Part shown: piece by piece, positions 24,493-32,579 of the stretch
Layout: the number at the start of each line of letters is the position of its first letter
Numbering within the stretch: position 1 is the first letter of the stretch
Source of the DNA: Streptomyces cacaoi
GTDB taxonomy: Bacteria; Actinomycetota; Actinomycetes; Streptomycetales; Streptomycetaceae
Length of the DNA: 44,321 nt
NCBI RefSeq assembly: GCF_006539165.1
Contig: NZ_BJMM01000048.1
Location: forward strand, 1-44,321
Direction: 5' to 3'
Translations under genes and position numbers: made by a program
Notes under the pieces: model-generated
Database searches by the model: none
Seen by the model: the letters and a program-made list of their open reading frames with translations, nothing else
Told to the model about the DNA's origin: nothing

Positions 24493-24540
24493 AGGGGATG
24501 CGGTCCTCGGCTGGGGCCGTATTGCCAACAAGGAGGAAGA

Positions 24541-24774
24541 ATGATCAAGAAGGTCGTCGCCGCCGCGGCTGCCACCGGTGGCCTCGTACTCGCGGGTGCG
24601 GGTATGGCCGTTGCCGACTCCGGTGCTCAGGGCGCGGCCCTCAACTCGCCGGGTGTGCTCTCCGGCAACAATGTTCAGATTCCGATCCACCTGCCGGTGA
24701 ACGCCTGCGGCAACACCGTCGACATCATCGGCCTGCTGAACCCGGCGTTCGGCAACACCTGCGTCAACAAGTGA
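24541..24774 (+). CDS. chpH: Short chaplin ChpH
   Basis: A 77-residue secreted chaplin. A cleavable Sec signal peptide (MIKKVVAAAAATGGL to about MAVADSGA) precedes one chaplin domain with SPGVLSG, PVNACGNTVDIIGLLNPAFGNTC and a terminal Lys; the two Cys form the conserved disulphide. Sequence is very close to what I recall of S. coelicolor ChpH. Short chaplins self-assemble into amyloid fibres at the air-water interface, lowering surface tension so that aerial hyphae can rise and become hydrophobic. AGGAGG lies four bases before the ATG. A BldN-like promoter is upstream and a hairpin terminator downstream, with the long chaplin gene next. Confidence 0.96.
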   Translation: MIKKVVAAAAATGGLVLAGAGMAVADSGAQGAALNSPGVLSGNNVQIPIHLPVNACGNTVDIIGLLNPAFGNTCVNK

Positions 24775-24808
24775 CGCACGGCCTCCGCGTGAGGCCATGA
24801 ATCCCTGG

Positions 24809-24843
24809 CGGCCCCGGAGTGCATGCCACGCGCTCCGGGGCCG
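24809..24843 (+). terminator. Terminator between chpH and long chaplin
   Basis: Arms CGGCCCCGGAG (24809-24819) and CTCCGGGGCCG (24833-24843) are perfect around a 13-base loop, about 35 bases after the chpH stop. Confidence 0.75.
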
Positions 24844-24928
24844 TCGGGTATGAGGGGGCGGGACGGCCCGGTCAGGGCCTCCCCCTGTGGTTCACACACA
24901 GATCACATCGGCAGGGGTGGAAAGCACA

Positions 24929-25825
24929 ATGCGACAAGGCACCAGGAAGGGCCTGATCACCGTGGCCGCGGCGGGCGGAGTCCTCGCGGTCTCGGGTGGG
25001 ACGGCGTTCGCGGATTCGGGGGCTCAGGGAGGAAGCGCGAACTCTCCGGGGATCTTCTCGGGGAACACCTTCCAGGCGCCCGTGAACGTCACGGTGAACG
25101 CCTGCGGCAACACCGTCAGCGTCGTCGGGCTGCTGAACCCGGCGTCCGGCAACGGCTGCGCCAACTTCCCGGGCGGATCGTCCGGTCAGCAGGGCGGGCC
25201 GTCCGGCCACCAGGGGGGACAGGGCGGATCGTCCGGTCACCAGGGCGGTTCCGGGGCGCACACCCAGGGCGGACACGGCGCCCACGCGGACGGTTCGGCC
25301 GTCAACTCCCCGGGCGTCGGCTCGGGCAACCAGGTGCAGGTGCCGGTGGACGTTCCGGTGAACGTCTGCGGCAACAGCGTCGACGTGGTCGGGATCGGCA
25401 ACGCCGTCCACGGCAACGACTGCGGGAACGACGGGAGTCCGGAGCGGCCCGGGCCCGAGAAGCCGGGCCCGGAGACCCCGGACGAGCCCGAGCGGCCCGG
25501 AACCCCGACGGAGCCGGGCACCCCGGAGCAGCCGGACGAGCCCGGCCCGCCCTCGGAGACGCCCGGTGGGCACACCCCGCAGACGCCGGACCGGGGGACG
25601 CCGGACGAGCCCGGCGCACCCGCGCAGCCGGCCGGTTCGCGGACCGTCGTCACGGCCTCGAAGCCGGAGCCGGTCGCGCACCCCGCGCCCGAGCACCGGG
25701 CGCACGCCCAGCTCGCGGAGACGGGCGGGGGCTCGCAGCTCGGGGTCGTGGCGCCGGTGGGCGCCGGGATGCTGATCGGCGGGTATGTGCTCTACCGCCG
25801 TTCGCGGGCGGCAGCGCGCCGCTGA
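24929..25825 (+). CDS. chpC: Long chaplin, two chaplin domains and sortase signal (ChpC-like)
   Basis: A 298-residue cell-wall-anchored chaplin. Signal peptide at residues 1-~30 (ends AFADSGAQ). Chaplin domain 1 contains NSPGIFSGN and VNACGNTVSVVGLLNPASGNGC; a Gly/Ser/Gln/His-rich linker follows; domain 2 contains NSPGVGSGN and VNVCGNSVDVVGIGN, ending HGNDC. A Pro/Glu/Gly-rich wall-spanning region precedes the sorting signal LAETG, a hydrophobic segment and the basic tail RRSRAAARR. Streptomyces class E sortases recognise LAxTG signals, so it should be anchored to peptidoglycan. Position next to chpH parallels chpC-chpH in S. coelicolor; I use the symbol on that basis. ATG 24929 has GGTGGAAAG upstream. 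Confidence 0.93.
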   Translation: MRQGTRKGLITVAAAGGVLAVSGGTAFADSGAQGGSANSPGIFSGNTFQAPVNVTVNACGNTVSVVGLLNPASGNGCANFPGGSSGQQGGPSGHQGGQGGSSGHQGGSGAHTQGGHGAHADGSAVNSPGVGSGNQVQVPVDVPVNVCGNSVDVVGIGNAVHGNDCGNDGSPERPGPEKPGPETPDEPERPGTPTEPGTPEQPDEPGPPSETPGGHTPQTPDRGTPDEPGAPAQPAGSRTVVTASKPEPVAHPAPEHRAHAQLAETGGGSQLGVVAPVGAGMLIGGYVLYRRSRAAARR

Positions 25826-25976
25826 GCAGGACCGTGTGAGGTGTTCCGCGGCGCCCGGAGGGGCGTCGGGGGACACCGGGCGGATCCTCAGGGCCGTGCC
25901 GTCCCCCGCGGACGGTACGGCCGGGCACGGGCCGGGTGCGGCCCGTGCCTTCGGTGTGTGCGGCGCCGTGGGCGGT

Positions 25977-26174
25977 TCACCACGTGGGGCGCGGCTGGCG
26001 GATGATGCGGCGGCGCAGCCGCACCCGGCGGCTGCCGTCCGGGTAGAGCCGCATCCGCGCCAGCTCCCAGTAGCCGTACTCGGCGTGCTCGGTCAGCAGT
26101 TGGGTCGCCGCCCTGCGGGAGACACCCCGGGGGACGTACACATCGCGAAATTCGTATTCCGGCATCTCATCCAT
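25977..26174 (-). CDS. DUF5703 family protein
   Basis: A 65-residue protein of the streptomycete DUF5703 family, beginning MDEMPEYEFRDVYVPRGVSR and ending RRVRLRRRIIRQPRPTW. The central HAEYGYWELARMRLYPDG block is typical. Two ATG codons (26174 and 26170 region) are possible starts. It is small, basic at the C-terminus and of unknown function. It is transcribed divergently from the acidic 256-residue protein with only 38 bases between the starts, so their promoters must overlap. Confidence 0.88.
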   Translation of the reverse strand: MDEMPEYEFRDVYVPRGVSRRAATQLLTEHAEYGYWELARMRLYPDGSRRVRLRRRIIRQPRPTW

Positions 26175-26199
26175 TGTGCGGGCAGAGCCCCTGTGCGGA

Positions 26200-26205
26200 T
26201 AGCGT
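26200..26205 (+). promoter_or_regulatory. -10 box for probable leaderless transcript
   Basis: TAGCGT lies exactly seven bases before ATG 26213, and no ribosome binding site is present. This spacing would place the transcription start at or next to the A of the start codon, as in leaderless mRNAs common in Streptomyces. Confidence 0.4.
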
Positions 26206-26212
26206 CTGCACT

Positions 26213-26983
26213 ATGTCTGATGCTGCGCAGCCCACCGCTGCCGACGTTCGTGCCGCTGTCGAGGCGGTCAAAGCCGCGCTGGACCGGCATCTGGAGGCCG
26301 TCGAACGACGGTCGGAGTCGTCCGGGCCGAGTGGCCCCGCCGGTGCGGAGGGCGGTGCCGGGGCCGCGGCGGAACTGGACTCCGCCGTCTACGCCGCCTT
26401 CGATGCGCTCGCCGCGGCGGGCGAGACGTACGACGAACTGCTCTACGAGGTCTACGACGAGGTGACCCCGTTCGAGATCCCCGGGAGTGACACGCTGCCC
26501 GCCTACGCGGGGCCCGAGGTACCCAGCGCGCTGAGCGTCTTCGTCCGGCGGGACTACACCGTCAGCGAGCCGCAGCGGCTGCTGGCCCAGGCGGAACGCG
26601 TCGTCGAACTGGACCCGGAGTCGGCCGAGGAGGAGAGCGAGGCCCCGTCGGCCGGCAGCAGTGTGCACGCCGCGCTGGGGGTGCTGTTCGGCGAGTACGA
26701 GCCGGACGAGATCGCCACCCGGCACAAGGAGTTCGGCCTGGAGGAGGGCGACTCGACGCTGTGGGTGCTGGCCGGGGACGAGCCCAGCGAACCCGGTGAG
26801 TGGCTGGCGGCGCCCTTCGAACAGGCCGATCCGCAGCGGGTGGTCTGCCGGTTCGACGTCAGCTCCGTCTTCGACGACGAGGACCTGATCACCGGGGTGA
26901 CCGGCGCGGACGTGGACGAGGACGGGGAAGGCGCCGACGAGGGGGACGGCCCCGTCGGGGGACGGGCCGGCGGGGCCGGATAG
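26213..26983 (+). CDS. Acidic hypothetical protein, 256 residues
   Basis: Not assigned to a named family. The protein is strongly acidic throughout. It has a helical N-terminus (VRAAVEAVKAALDRHLEAVE), a low-complexity Gly/Ala/Ser segment, then a more ordered core with ETYDELLYEVYDEVTPFE, LSVFVRRDYTV, SVHAALGVLFGEYEPDEIA and TLWVLAGDEPS, and an Asp/Glu/Gly-rich tail. No signal peptide or membrane segment is seen. It lies divergent from the DUF5703 gene and nine bases from the convergent helicase-like gene. The neighbourhood is the conserved streptomycete block, which favours a real housekeeping or developmental role, but I cannot say which. Confidence 0.85.
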   Translation: MSDAAQPTAADVRAAVEAVKAALDRHLEAVERRSESSGPSGPAGAEGGAGAAAELDSAVYAAFDALAAAGETYDELLYEVYDEVTPFEIPGSDTLPAYAGPEVPSALSVFVRRDYTVSEPQRLLAQAERVVELDPESAEEESEAPSAGSSVHAALGVLFGEYEPDEIATRHKEFGLEEGDSTLWVLAGDEPSEPGEWLAAPFEQADPQRVVCRFDVSSVFDDEDLITGVTGADVDEDGEGADEGDGPVGGRAGGAG

Positions 26984-26992
26984 CCGGGCCGC

Positions 26993-29176
26993 TCACTCCT
27001 CGGCGGGCGGGGTCTGGGCGCGGGCCGCTTCCGCCAGGAGGGAGCGCAGACGGGTGGTGCGCTCCGGCGCCGTGCCGGTGGCGACCGCACGGGGCAGGGC
27101 GTCGCCCGCGCCCTGGACGACGGACAGATGCCGGGCGGCGCGGGAGAACGCGGTGTGGACCCACTCCCGGGTCAGCGCCGCACCGGCGTCGCCGGGGAGG
27201 ACCGCGACGACGGCGGGCCAGCGCGAGCCCGCCGCCTGGTGGGCCGTGACGGCCCAGCCGTGCCGTACCGTCCCGGCGACGCGGGCGGGCGGCACGGTGC
27301 ACCGCACCTCGCCGCACACGAGATGGAGCCCGTCGTCGTCCGCCGAGGCGACGGTGCCGACGAGGGTGCGGCCCGGCGCGGGGGAGTGGGCGACGCGGTC
27401 GCCCGGGTCGAAGCCGGCGAAGCGGCCGGGGCCGGGGTTGAGCCGTTCCTTGAGGGCGGCGTTGAGCGCGCGGGTGCCGGCCGGGCCGCCGTGGCCGACG
27501 GTGACGGCCTGGGTCTCCTCGGAGGGGATCCCCAGGGCACGCGGCACCGAGTCCGCGACGAGCTGGACGGTGCGGTGCACGGCCTCGCCCGGATCGCTCA
27601 CCGGGACGATCACGACCTCCTTGCCGGGCGCCTCGACCGCGTTCAGTTCGCCGATGCCGATACCGGAGACCAGCTCGCCGACCGGGCCGGGGTCCGGAGT
27701 GCGCGAGACGACCTGGGGGCAGAACCGGGCGGCCAGCAGGTCCTTGAACACCTGGCCCGGGCCGGCGGCGCCGAGCAGGCCGGGATCGCCGCTGAGCACC
27801 AACCGGGCTCCGTCGCGCAGGGATTCGAGCAGCGCGGCGGCCGTCTCGGTGTCGAGCTGCGGGGCGTCGCAGACGGCCAGCAGATCGAGCGCGAGCACGC
27901 CGTCCGCGTCCCGGCCGGGGCCCTCGGCGCCGCTCAGCAGCCCGGCCGTCGTGGCGACCGGAACGGTGGGTGCCGCGGCCGTTCCCTCGCCCGCGCCCGC
28001 GTCCCCCTCCGCGTCCTGCGGGGCCAGGGCGCGGGCCAGCCGGGACCGGCCGTCCGGTGTGTGGGCGACGGCCCAGGCGCGCAGCCCGAGCCGGTGTGCG
28101 GCCGCGACGAGTGCGGCCGGTTCGGCGCGGGCGGCCTCGCCGCCGGTGTGGGTGACCAGGCCGTGCTGCGCCGCGGCGCGGATCAGTTCGGCGGCCGAGG
28201 GGGACGGTGCCGCCTCGGCGGCGGCAGCCCAAGCGGCGGGGGAGGGCGCCGGGCCCGGCGTCTCCCGCGCCTCCTGCCTGTCCGGCGTCTGCGGCGGCTG
28301 TGCGATGCCGTTCCCGTCGGCGGCCTCCTGGCCGGGTTCCGCGCCCGAGGCGTCCTCGTGCGGGGAGCCGTCCTCCGGTGCGGCCTCCGGTGAAGGCTCC
28401 TGCTCGGGCTCCTGCTGGGTCTCCTGCGCGGGCTCGGGTGTGGCCTCCGGCGTGGCGAACGTGCCGGCGATACGGGCCAGGCCGTCGGCGAGGCTCTCCT
28501 CCGCGAGCGCGTGGCGTTCCAGGCCGAGCCGGACGGTCGCCGGGCGCTCCTCCTCCTCGCCGCTCTCGTCCATGGGCGAGGCGACCGGGCCCGCGTCCAG
28601 CGCGTCCTCGAACGCGAGCACCGCGCCCGCGTCCACCGCCGCGCGCACGGCCTCGTCCGGCTCCGGTACCGCGTGCCGGGCCAGCCCGGCGGAGAGCGCC
28701 TCCGGATCGACGACGGTGTCGCCGCGCAGCGCCGCACGCTCCAGCAGATGCACGACGAGGGCCTCGCTGCGGCGCGGATCACCGGGCGAGGCCGCGCCGT
28801 CGAGCAGGGCGCGGGCGAAGGTGTCGGCCTGCTCGGGCAGCACGCCGGGCACGGCGAGCAGCTGCCACGGGTCCTCCCGCAGCAGCCCGGCGGCGCCCTC
28901 GCCGAGGGTCTCGACCACGCGGCGGCCCAGCGACTCGGGTGCGCCGCCCTCGGCGAGCACCGCCGTCACCTCCTCCGGCACCGTCACCGGGCCCCGGGCC
29001 GGCGCGGAGGGCGCGGAGGCTGCGGGGTGCTGCCGGGCGGGGCCGGACGCCGGGGGCGCCGCGGCCGGCGGGGGCGCGGGGCGCTGCGGCTCGGTGAAGA
29101 AGGACGCGGCGGAGCGCTCGCCGCTCTCCACGGCACGGACGGCGGCCAGGAGTTCCGCTGCCTTGTCGTTCTTCAC
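26993..29176 (-). CDS. RecD2-like helicase homologue lacking ATPase motifs
   Basis: A 727-residue protein with the overall layout of RecD2 (helix-hairpin-helix DNA helicase, superfamily 1B). Residues ~65-240 resemble the N-terminal and HhH region (REDPWQLLAVPGVLPEQAD). An acidic low-complexity segment follows (~245-315), then the helicase core. The core has lost its key residues: the Walker A site, normally GGPGTGKT, reads TGGEAARAEPA (344-354), with no Lys; Walker B, normally VDEAS, reads VCDAP (435-439); the GDPDQLP motif reads GDPGLLG; the YRQ motif reads SRT. The late motifs VTAHQAAGSRWPAVV and HTAFSRAARH remain. It is therefore predicted not to hydrolyse ATP, while keeping the fold and perhaps DNA or protein binding. 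Its start overlaps the stop of the aldo/keto reductase gene by four bases. Confidence 0.85.
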   Translation of the reverse strand: MKNDKAAELLAAVRAVESGERSAASFFTEPQRPAPPPAAAPPASGPARQHPAASAPSAPARGPVTVPEEVTAVLAEGGAPESLGRRVVETLGEGAAGLLREDPWQLLAVPGVLPEQADTFARALLDGAASPGDPRRSEALVVHLLERAALRGDTVVDPEALSAGLARHAVPEPDEAVRAAVDAGAVLAFEDALDAGPVASPMDESGEEEERPATVRLGLERHALAEESLADGLARIAGTFATPEATPEPAQETQQEPEQEPSPEAAPEDGSPHEDASGAEPGQEAADGNGIAQPPQTPDRQEARETPGPAPSPAAWAAAAEAAPSPSAAELIRAAAQHGLVTHTGGEAARAEPAALVAAAHRLGLRAWAVAHTPDGRSRLARALAPQDAEGDAGAGEGTAAAPTVPVATTAGLLSGAEGPGRDADGVLALDLLAVCDAPQLDTETAAALLESLRDGARLVLSGDPGLLGAAGPGQVFKDLLAARFCPQVVSRTPDPGPVGELVSGIGIGELNAVEAPGKEVVIVPVSDPGEAVHRTVQLVADSVPRALGIPSEETQAVTVGHGGPAGTRALNAALKERLNPGPGRFAGFDPGDRVAHSPAPGRTLVGTVASADDDGLHLVCGEVRCTVPPARVAGTVRHGWAVTAHQAAGSRWPAVVAVLPGDAGAALTREWVHTAFSRAARHLSVVQGAGDALPRAVATGTAPERTTRLRSLLAEAARAQTPPAEE

Positions 29177-30186
29177 AGCTCGCTCCAGTCGTGATCGGGG
29201 TAGCGGTGCACCGGCGCCGACACGTCGTCCAGCGCCGCGCGGATTTCCTCCGGAAGACTAAGGCCCTCCACCGACAGCGCCGCCGCGAGCTGCTGTGCCG
29301 TACGCGCCCCGACCAGCGGTGCGACCACCCCGGGACGGTCCCGCACCCACGCGAGGGCCACCTGGAGCGGGGGCAGCGCGAGCCCGTCGGCGGCCGTCGC
29401 CACCGCGTCCACGATCCGGCCCGCGGCCTCGTCCAGATACGGCGCGACGAAGCCGGCCATCCGCTCCGAGGCGCCCCGCGAGCCGGCGGGCGGCGGGCCC
29501 GGCTGGCGGTACTTGCCGGTGAGCACGCCGCGGCCCAGCGGGGACGAGGGCAGCAGCCCGACGCCGAGATCCAGCGCGGCGGGCAGGACCTCGCGTTCGA
29601 GGCCGCGCTGGAGCAGGGAGTACTCCAGCTGCGCACCGGCCAGCGGGGTGCGGCCCGGGGCGGCGAGCTGCCAGGTGGCGGCCTTGGCCAGCTGCCAGCC
29701 GCAGAAGCCGGTGACGCCGGCGTACCGGGCCCGGCCGCTGGCGACGGCGGTGTCCAGCGCGTGGAGGGTCTCCTCCAGCGGTGTGTACGGGTCGAAGGCG
29801 TGCACCTGCCACAGGTCGACATGGTCGGTACCGAGGCGTGCCAGCGAGGCGTCGAGGGCGGCGAGGAGATGCCCGCGGGAGCAGTCGACCCGGCGTTCTG
29901 GGTCGGGGACGCTGCCAGCCTTGGTGGCGATGACGAGGTCGCGCCGGGCGACGAGGCCGTCCAGCAGCCGGCCGAGCAGGTACTCGGCCTCGCCGTCGCC
30001 GTACACGTCGGCGGTGTCGACGAGGGTGCCGCCGGCCTCCCAGAACGTTTTCAGCTGGTCGGCCGCGTTCTGTTCCCGGCTGTCCGGCCCGCCGGCCTGT
30101 TCGCCGCCGGCCCGGGCCCAGTTGAGGGTGCCCAGTCCGATCCGGGATACGCGCAGGCCGGTGCGGCCCAGCTGCCTGAGTTCCAT
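29173..30186 (-). CDS. Aldo/keto reductase
   Basis: A 337-residue NADPH-dependent aldo/keto reductase. It begins MELRQLGRTGLRVSRIGLGT; the catalytic tetrad is visible as Asp and Tyr in DTADVYG, Lys in VIATKAG and His in LWQVHAF. The C-terminal cofactor-binding part includes VVAPLVGARTAQQLAAAL. The (beta/alpha)8 length is complete. The start is probably leaderless or nearly so: TACGCT lies eight bases before the ATG on the minus strand. Its stop overlaps the start of the RecD2-like gene, so the two form a coupled pair. Substrate is unknown. Confidence 0.93.
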   Translation of the reverse strand: MELRQLGRTGLRVSRIGLGTLNWARAGGEQAGGPDSREQNAADQLKTFWEAGGTLVDTADVYGDGEAEYLLGRLLDGLVARRDLVIATKAGSVPDPERRVDCSRGHLLAALDASLARLGTDHVDLWQVHAFDPYTPLEETLHALDTAVASGRARYAGVTGFCGWQLAKAATWQLAAPGRTPLAGAQLEYSLLQRGLEREVLPAALDLGVGLLPSSPLGRGVLTGKYRQPGPPPAGSRGASERMAGFVAPYLDEAAGRIVDAVATAADGLALPPLQVALAWVRDRPGVVAPLVGARTAQQLAAALSVEGLSLPEEIRAALDDVSAPVHRYPDHDWSEL

Positions 30187-30264
30187 GGCCGTTGAGCGTA
30201 CTTGTGGCGGAGGTTAGAGTCCGAGGGTCATCGACATTACTGATCGGTAGGGGAGTGGGCAGGC

Positions 30265-31320
30265 ATGGGGATGAAACTGGGGATCAACCTCGGCTACTGG
30301 GGCGCCGGTATGGACGCCGACAACCTCGCCGTCGCCCAGGAGGCCGACCGGCTCGGCTACGACGTCTGCTGGGCCGCCGAGGCGTACGGCTCCGACGCCG
30401 CGACGGTCCTCACCTGGGTCGCGGCCCACACCGAGAACATCGACGTGGCCTCGGGCATCTTCCAGATCCCGGCCCGCACCCCCGCGATGACGGCCATGAC
30501 GGCCGCCACTCTCGACTCGCTCTCCGGGGGCCGCTTCCGGCTGGGGCTCGGCGTCTCCGGCCCGCAGGTGTCCGAGGGCTGGTACGGCCAGAAGTTCGAC
30601 AAGCCGCTGGCCCGCACCCGCGAGTACGTGGAGATCATCCGCGCGGCCATGTCCCGCGAGCGCCTCAGCTACCAGGGGGAGCACTGGACGCTCCCGCTGC
30701 CGGACGGCCCCGGCAAGCCGATCAAGCTGACCGTCCACCCGGAGCGCGCCGAGATCCCGCTCTACATCGCCGCGATCGGCCCGAAGAACCTCCAGCAGAC
30801 CGGCGAGATCGCCGGTGGTGTGCTGCTCGTCTTCTTCTCGCCCGAGCACGCGGAGGAGACCACGCTCCAGCATCTGCGTGCCGGGCGGGCGGCCGCCGGC
30901 ACGACGATGGAGGGCTTCGACGTGTGCCCGACGGTCCCGATGGCCGTCGGCGACGACATCGACGCGCTCGCGGACCTCTTCCGCCCGTACACCGCGCTGT
31001 ACGTCGGCGGCATGGGCAGCAGGAAGCAGAACTTCTACAACAAGCTGGCCCAGCGCATGGGGTACGAGAAGGAGGCCGCCGAGATCCAGGAGAAGTACCT
31101 GGCCGGCGACAAGGAGGGCGCGGCCGCCGCCGTCCCGCGGGAGCTGATCGACTCGACGACGCTGCTCGGCCCCGTCGACCGGATCGCCGAGCGGATGCGC
31201 GCCTACGCCGACGCCGGAGTCACCACGCTCTCGCTCGCACCGGCCGGCTTCGGCAAGGAGGACCGGCTCGCGGGGCTGCGTGCCGGTGTGGAGGCGCTGG
31301 AGCGGGCGGGCCTCGCCTGA
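30265..31320 (+). CDS. LLM-class (F420-dependent type) oxidoreductase
   Basis: A 351-residue luciferase-like monooxygenase fold protein. It begins MGMKLGINLGYWGAGMDAD and shows the family core: the early AEAYGSDAATVLTWVAA, then NIDVASGIFQIPARTPAMTAMTAATLD, SGGRFRLGLGVSGPQV and GWYGQKFDKPLARTREYVEIIR. These match the actinobacterial subfamily that uses coenzyme F420 rather than FMN. It probably reduces or oxidises a small metabolite; the reaction cannot be named. GGGGAG lies about ten bases upstream of the ATG. It is divergent from the aldo/keto reductase and followed by a strong terminator. Confidence 0.92.
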   Translation: MGMKLGINLGYWGAGMDADNLAVAQEADRLGYDVCWAAEAYGSDAATVLTWVAAHTENIDVASGIFQIPARTPAMTAMTAATLDSLSGGRFRLGLGVSGPQVSEGWYGQKFDKPLARTREYVEIIRAAMSRERLSYQGEHWTLPLPDGPGKPIKLTVHPERAEIPLYIAAIGPKNLQQTGEIAGGVLLVFFSPEHAEETTLQHLRAGRAAAGTTMEGFDVCPTVPMAVGDDIDALADLFRPYTALYVGGMGSRKQNFYNKLAQRMGYEKEAAEIQEKYLAGDKEGAAAAVPRELIDSTTLLGPVDRIAERMRAYADAGVTTLSLAPAGFGKEDRLAGLRAGVEALERAGLA

Positions 31321-31641
31321 GCTGAGCTGAGCCGGGCCTGTCCGGTCCCGGCGGGCGGTCCGGGGACGGGCCCGGACCGCCCGATGTGCCACCGGACATG
31401 CTTGCGGCCGTGGTGGGGGCTCGGGGTCTTCCCCGCCACGGCCGTCACGAGGGACAACGCCGCGCTGCTCCCGTGGTTACGCGGGGCGCGCGCCGGGGGG
31501 CGCGGCCGGCCGACGGTCGCCTCCCGCTTTTGGCGCAGATCCTCTCCTCACCTGTTGCCGGTTCGGCTGCACGGCACTTGACTCGTTCTTTGCAGGTGCC
31601 GCGCTGTGCGGACGTCGTGCACCGGTGAGAGGGAGGCAGCG
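31321..31641. other. 321-base intergenic region
   Basis: No gene is supported. After the LLM stop there is a short GCTGA direct repeat, then a 13-bp stem terminator (31352-31383). The remainder should hold the promoter of the ferritin-like gene; a TTGACT is present at 31578-31583 but no convincing -10 box at the right distance. Confidence 0.55.
31352..31383 (+). terminator. 13-bp stem terminator after LLM gene
   Basis: Arms CGGGCGGTCCGGG (31352-31364) and CCCGGACCGCCCG (31371-31383) are perfectly complementary around a six-base loop, 32 bases after the stop. Confidence 0.8.
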
Positions 31642-32433
31642 ATGCTTTCGGCCAGGAGTCTGTTCCAGGAGATCCTCGACAACGACGAGTCCTTCCGGCT
31701 CTTCTGCTCGATCGCGGCGAGCGGCGAGGCGCAGGGCGGCTGGGAGAACGGCCGGATCGCCGCGCTCGTCCCCGCGTCGCAGCGCCACCTCGCCCCGAAG
31801 ATCGCCCGGCACGGCGCCGACGAGGACAAACACGGCCGGATCTTCACCGCGCTGCTGCGCAAGCGCGGCCTGGAGCCGGGGGAGATCCCGGACGACACGG
31901 ACTACACGATGATCCTGGAGGGCCTCGGCATCGGTCTCGCGCACGAGAAGCTGCGCCGCGACGAGCCGTTGGCCGAGGACGACATCATCGCCTACCTCGT
32001 GCACAGCCGGGTGACCGAGCAGCGCGCCTCCGAGGAGATGCGCATGCTGCGCAAGCTGTTCGGCGACCACCCCGACCTCGGCCGCGCGGTCAAGATGATC
32101 TCCAACGACGAGGACAACCATCTCGCCTACTGCCACGAGGAGTTGCTGCGCCTCACGCACTCCGGGCACGCGCGGCGGATCCGTGCACTGCTGCGCGAGA
32201 GCGCCCTGGCGGAGATCTCCGTCTACCGCGATGTGAGCCTGGCCGTGATGGGCCGGATGGCGCGGATCCTGGGCTGGTCCCGGCCCAAGCTCGCCCTGCT
32301 GGCGCTGGGCATCCACGGCAGGTTCGTGCAGGAACGGCTGGGCGGCTGGCGGCGGTTGACGCGTCTGCGGCAGCCGGAGCGCCGCGACGCACTGGGCGGC
32401 GGCCCGGCCGGGGCGGCGCCCGAATTCGCCTGA
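31642..32433 (+). CDS. Ferritin-like domain protein
   Basis: A 263-residue protein with the four-helix-bundle pattern of ferritin-like diiron proteins. Candidate metal-ligand motifs are HGADEDKHGRIFTALL (about 50-65), the E in HSRVTEQRASEEM, and NDEDNHLAYCHEELL further on, where paired ExxH-type residues recur at helix spacing. A C-terminal basic segment (RIRALLRESALAEI onward) follows the bundle, with a short hydrophobic stretch LALLALGIHG. Possible roles are iron storage, peroxide detoxification or diiron oxidation; the sequence does not decide. ATG 31642 is preceded by GAGGGAGG with good spacing. The gene belongs to the conserved streptomycete block. Confidence 0.85.
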   Translation: MLSARSLFQEILDNDESFRLFCSIAASGEAQGGWENGRIAALVPASQRHLAPKIARHGADEDKHGRIFTALLRKRGLEPGEIPDDTDYTMILEGLGIGLAHEKLRRDEPLAEDDIIAYLVHSRVTEQRASEEMRMLRKLFGDHPDLGRAVKMISNDEDNHLAYCHEELLRLTHSGHARRIRALLRESALAEISVYRDVSLAVMGRMARILGWSRPKLALLALGIHGRFVQERLGGWRRLTRLRQPERRDALGGGPAGAAPEFA

Positions 32434-32471
32434 GACGGCCGCGGATCCGCCGGTCGGGGACCGCGTGGGTC

Positions 32472-32489
32472 CGCCGTCCCGGGACGGCG
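32472..32489. terminator. Perfect palindrome between convergent genes
   Basis: CGCCGTCCC (32472-32480) is followed directly by its exact complement GGGACGGCG (32481-32489). As RNA it would form a short hairpin; it lies between the convergent ferritin-like and CorA genes. Confidence 0.4.
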
Positions 32490-32579
32490 TGATCCGCCGG
32501 GAGTGCGGCAACTGCGCCGGGGCGGGCGGCGGTTGCGCGCGTGCACGCACCGGGGCCCGTCCGCACCGCCGGCCCCGGC

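Noticed and set aside
31386..31628. 80-codon frame between LLM and ferritin-like genes
   Set aside because: Begins inside the distal part of the terminator area, lacks a ribosome binding site and has Arg/Ala-rich shadow-like composition.
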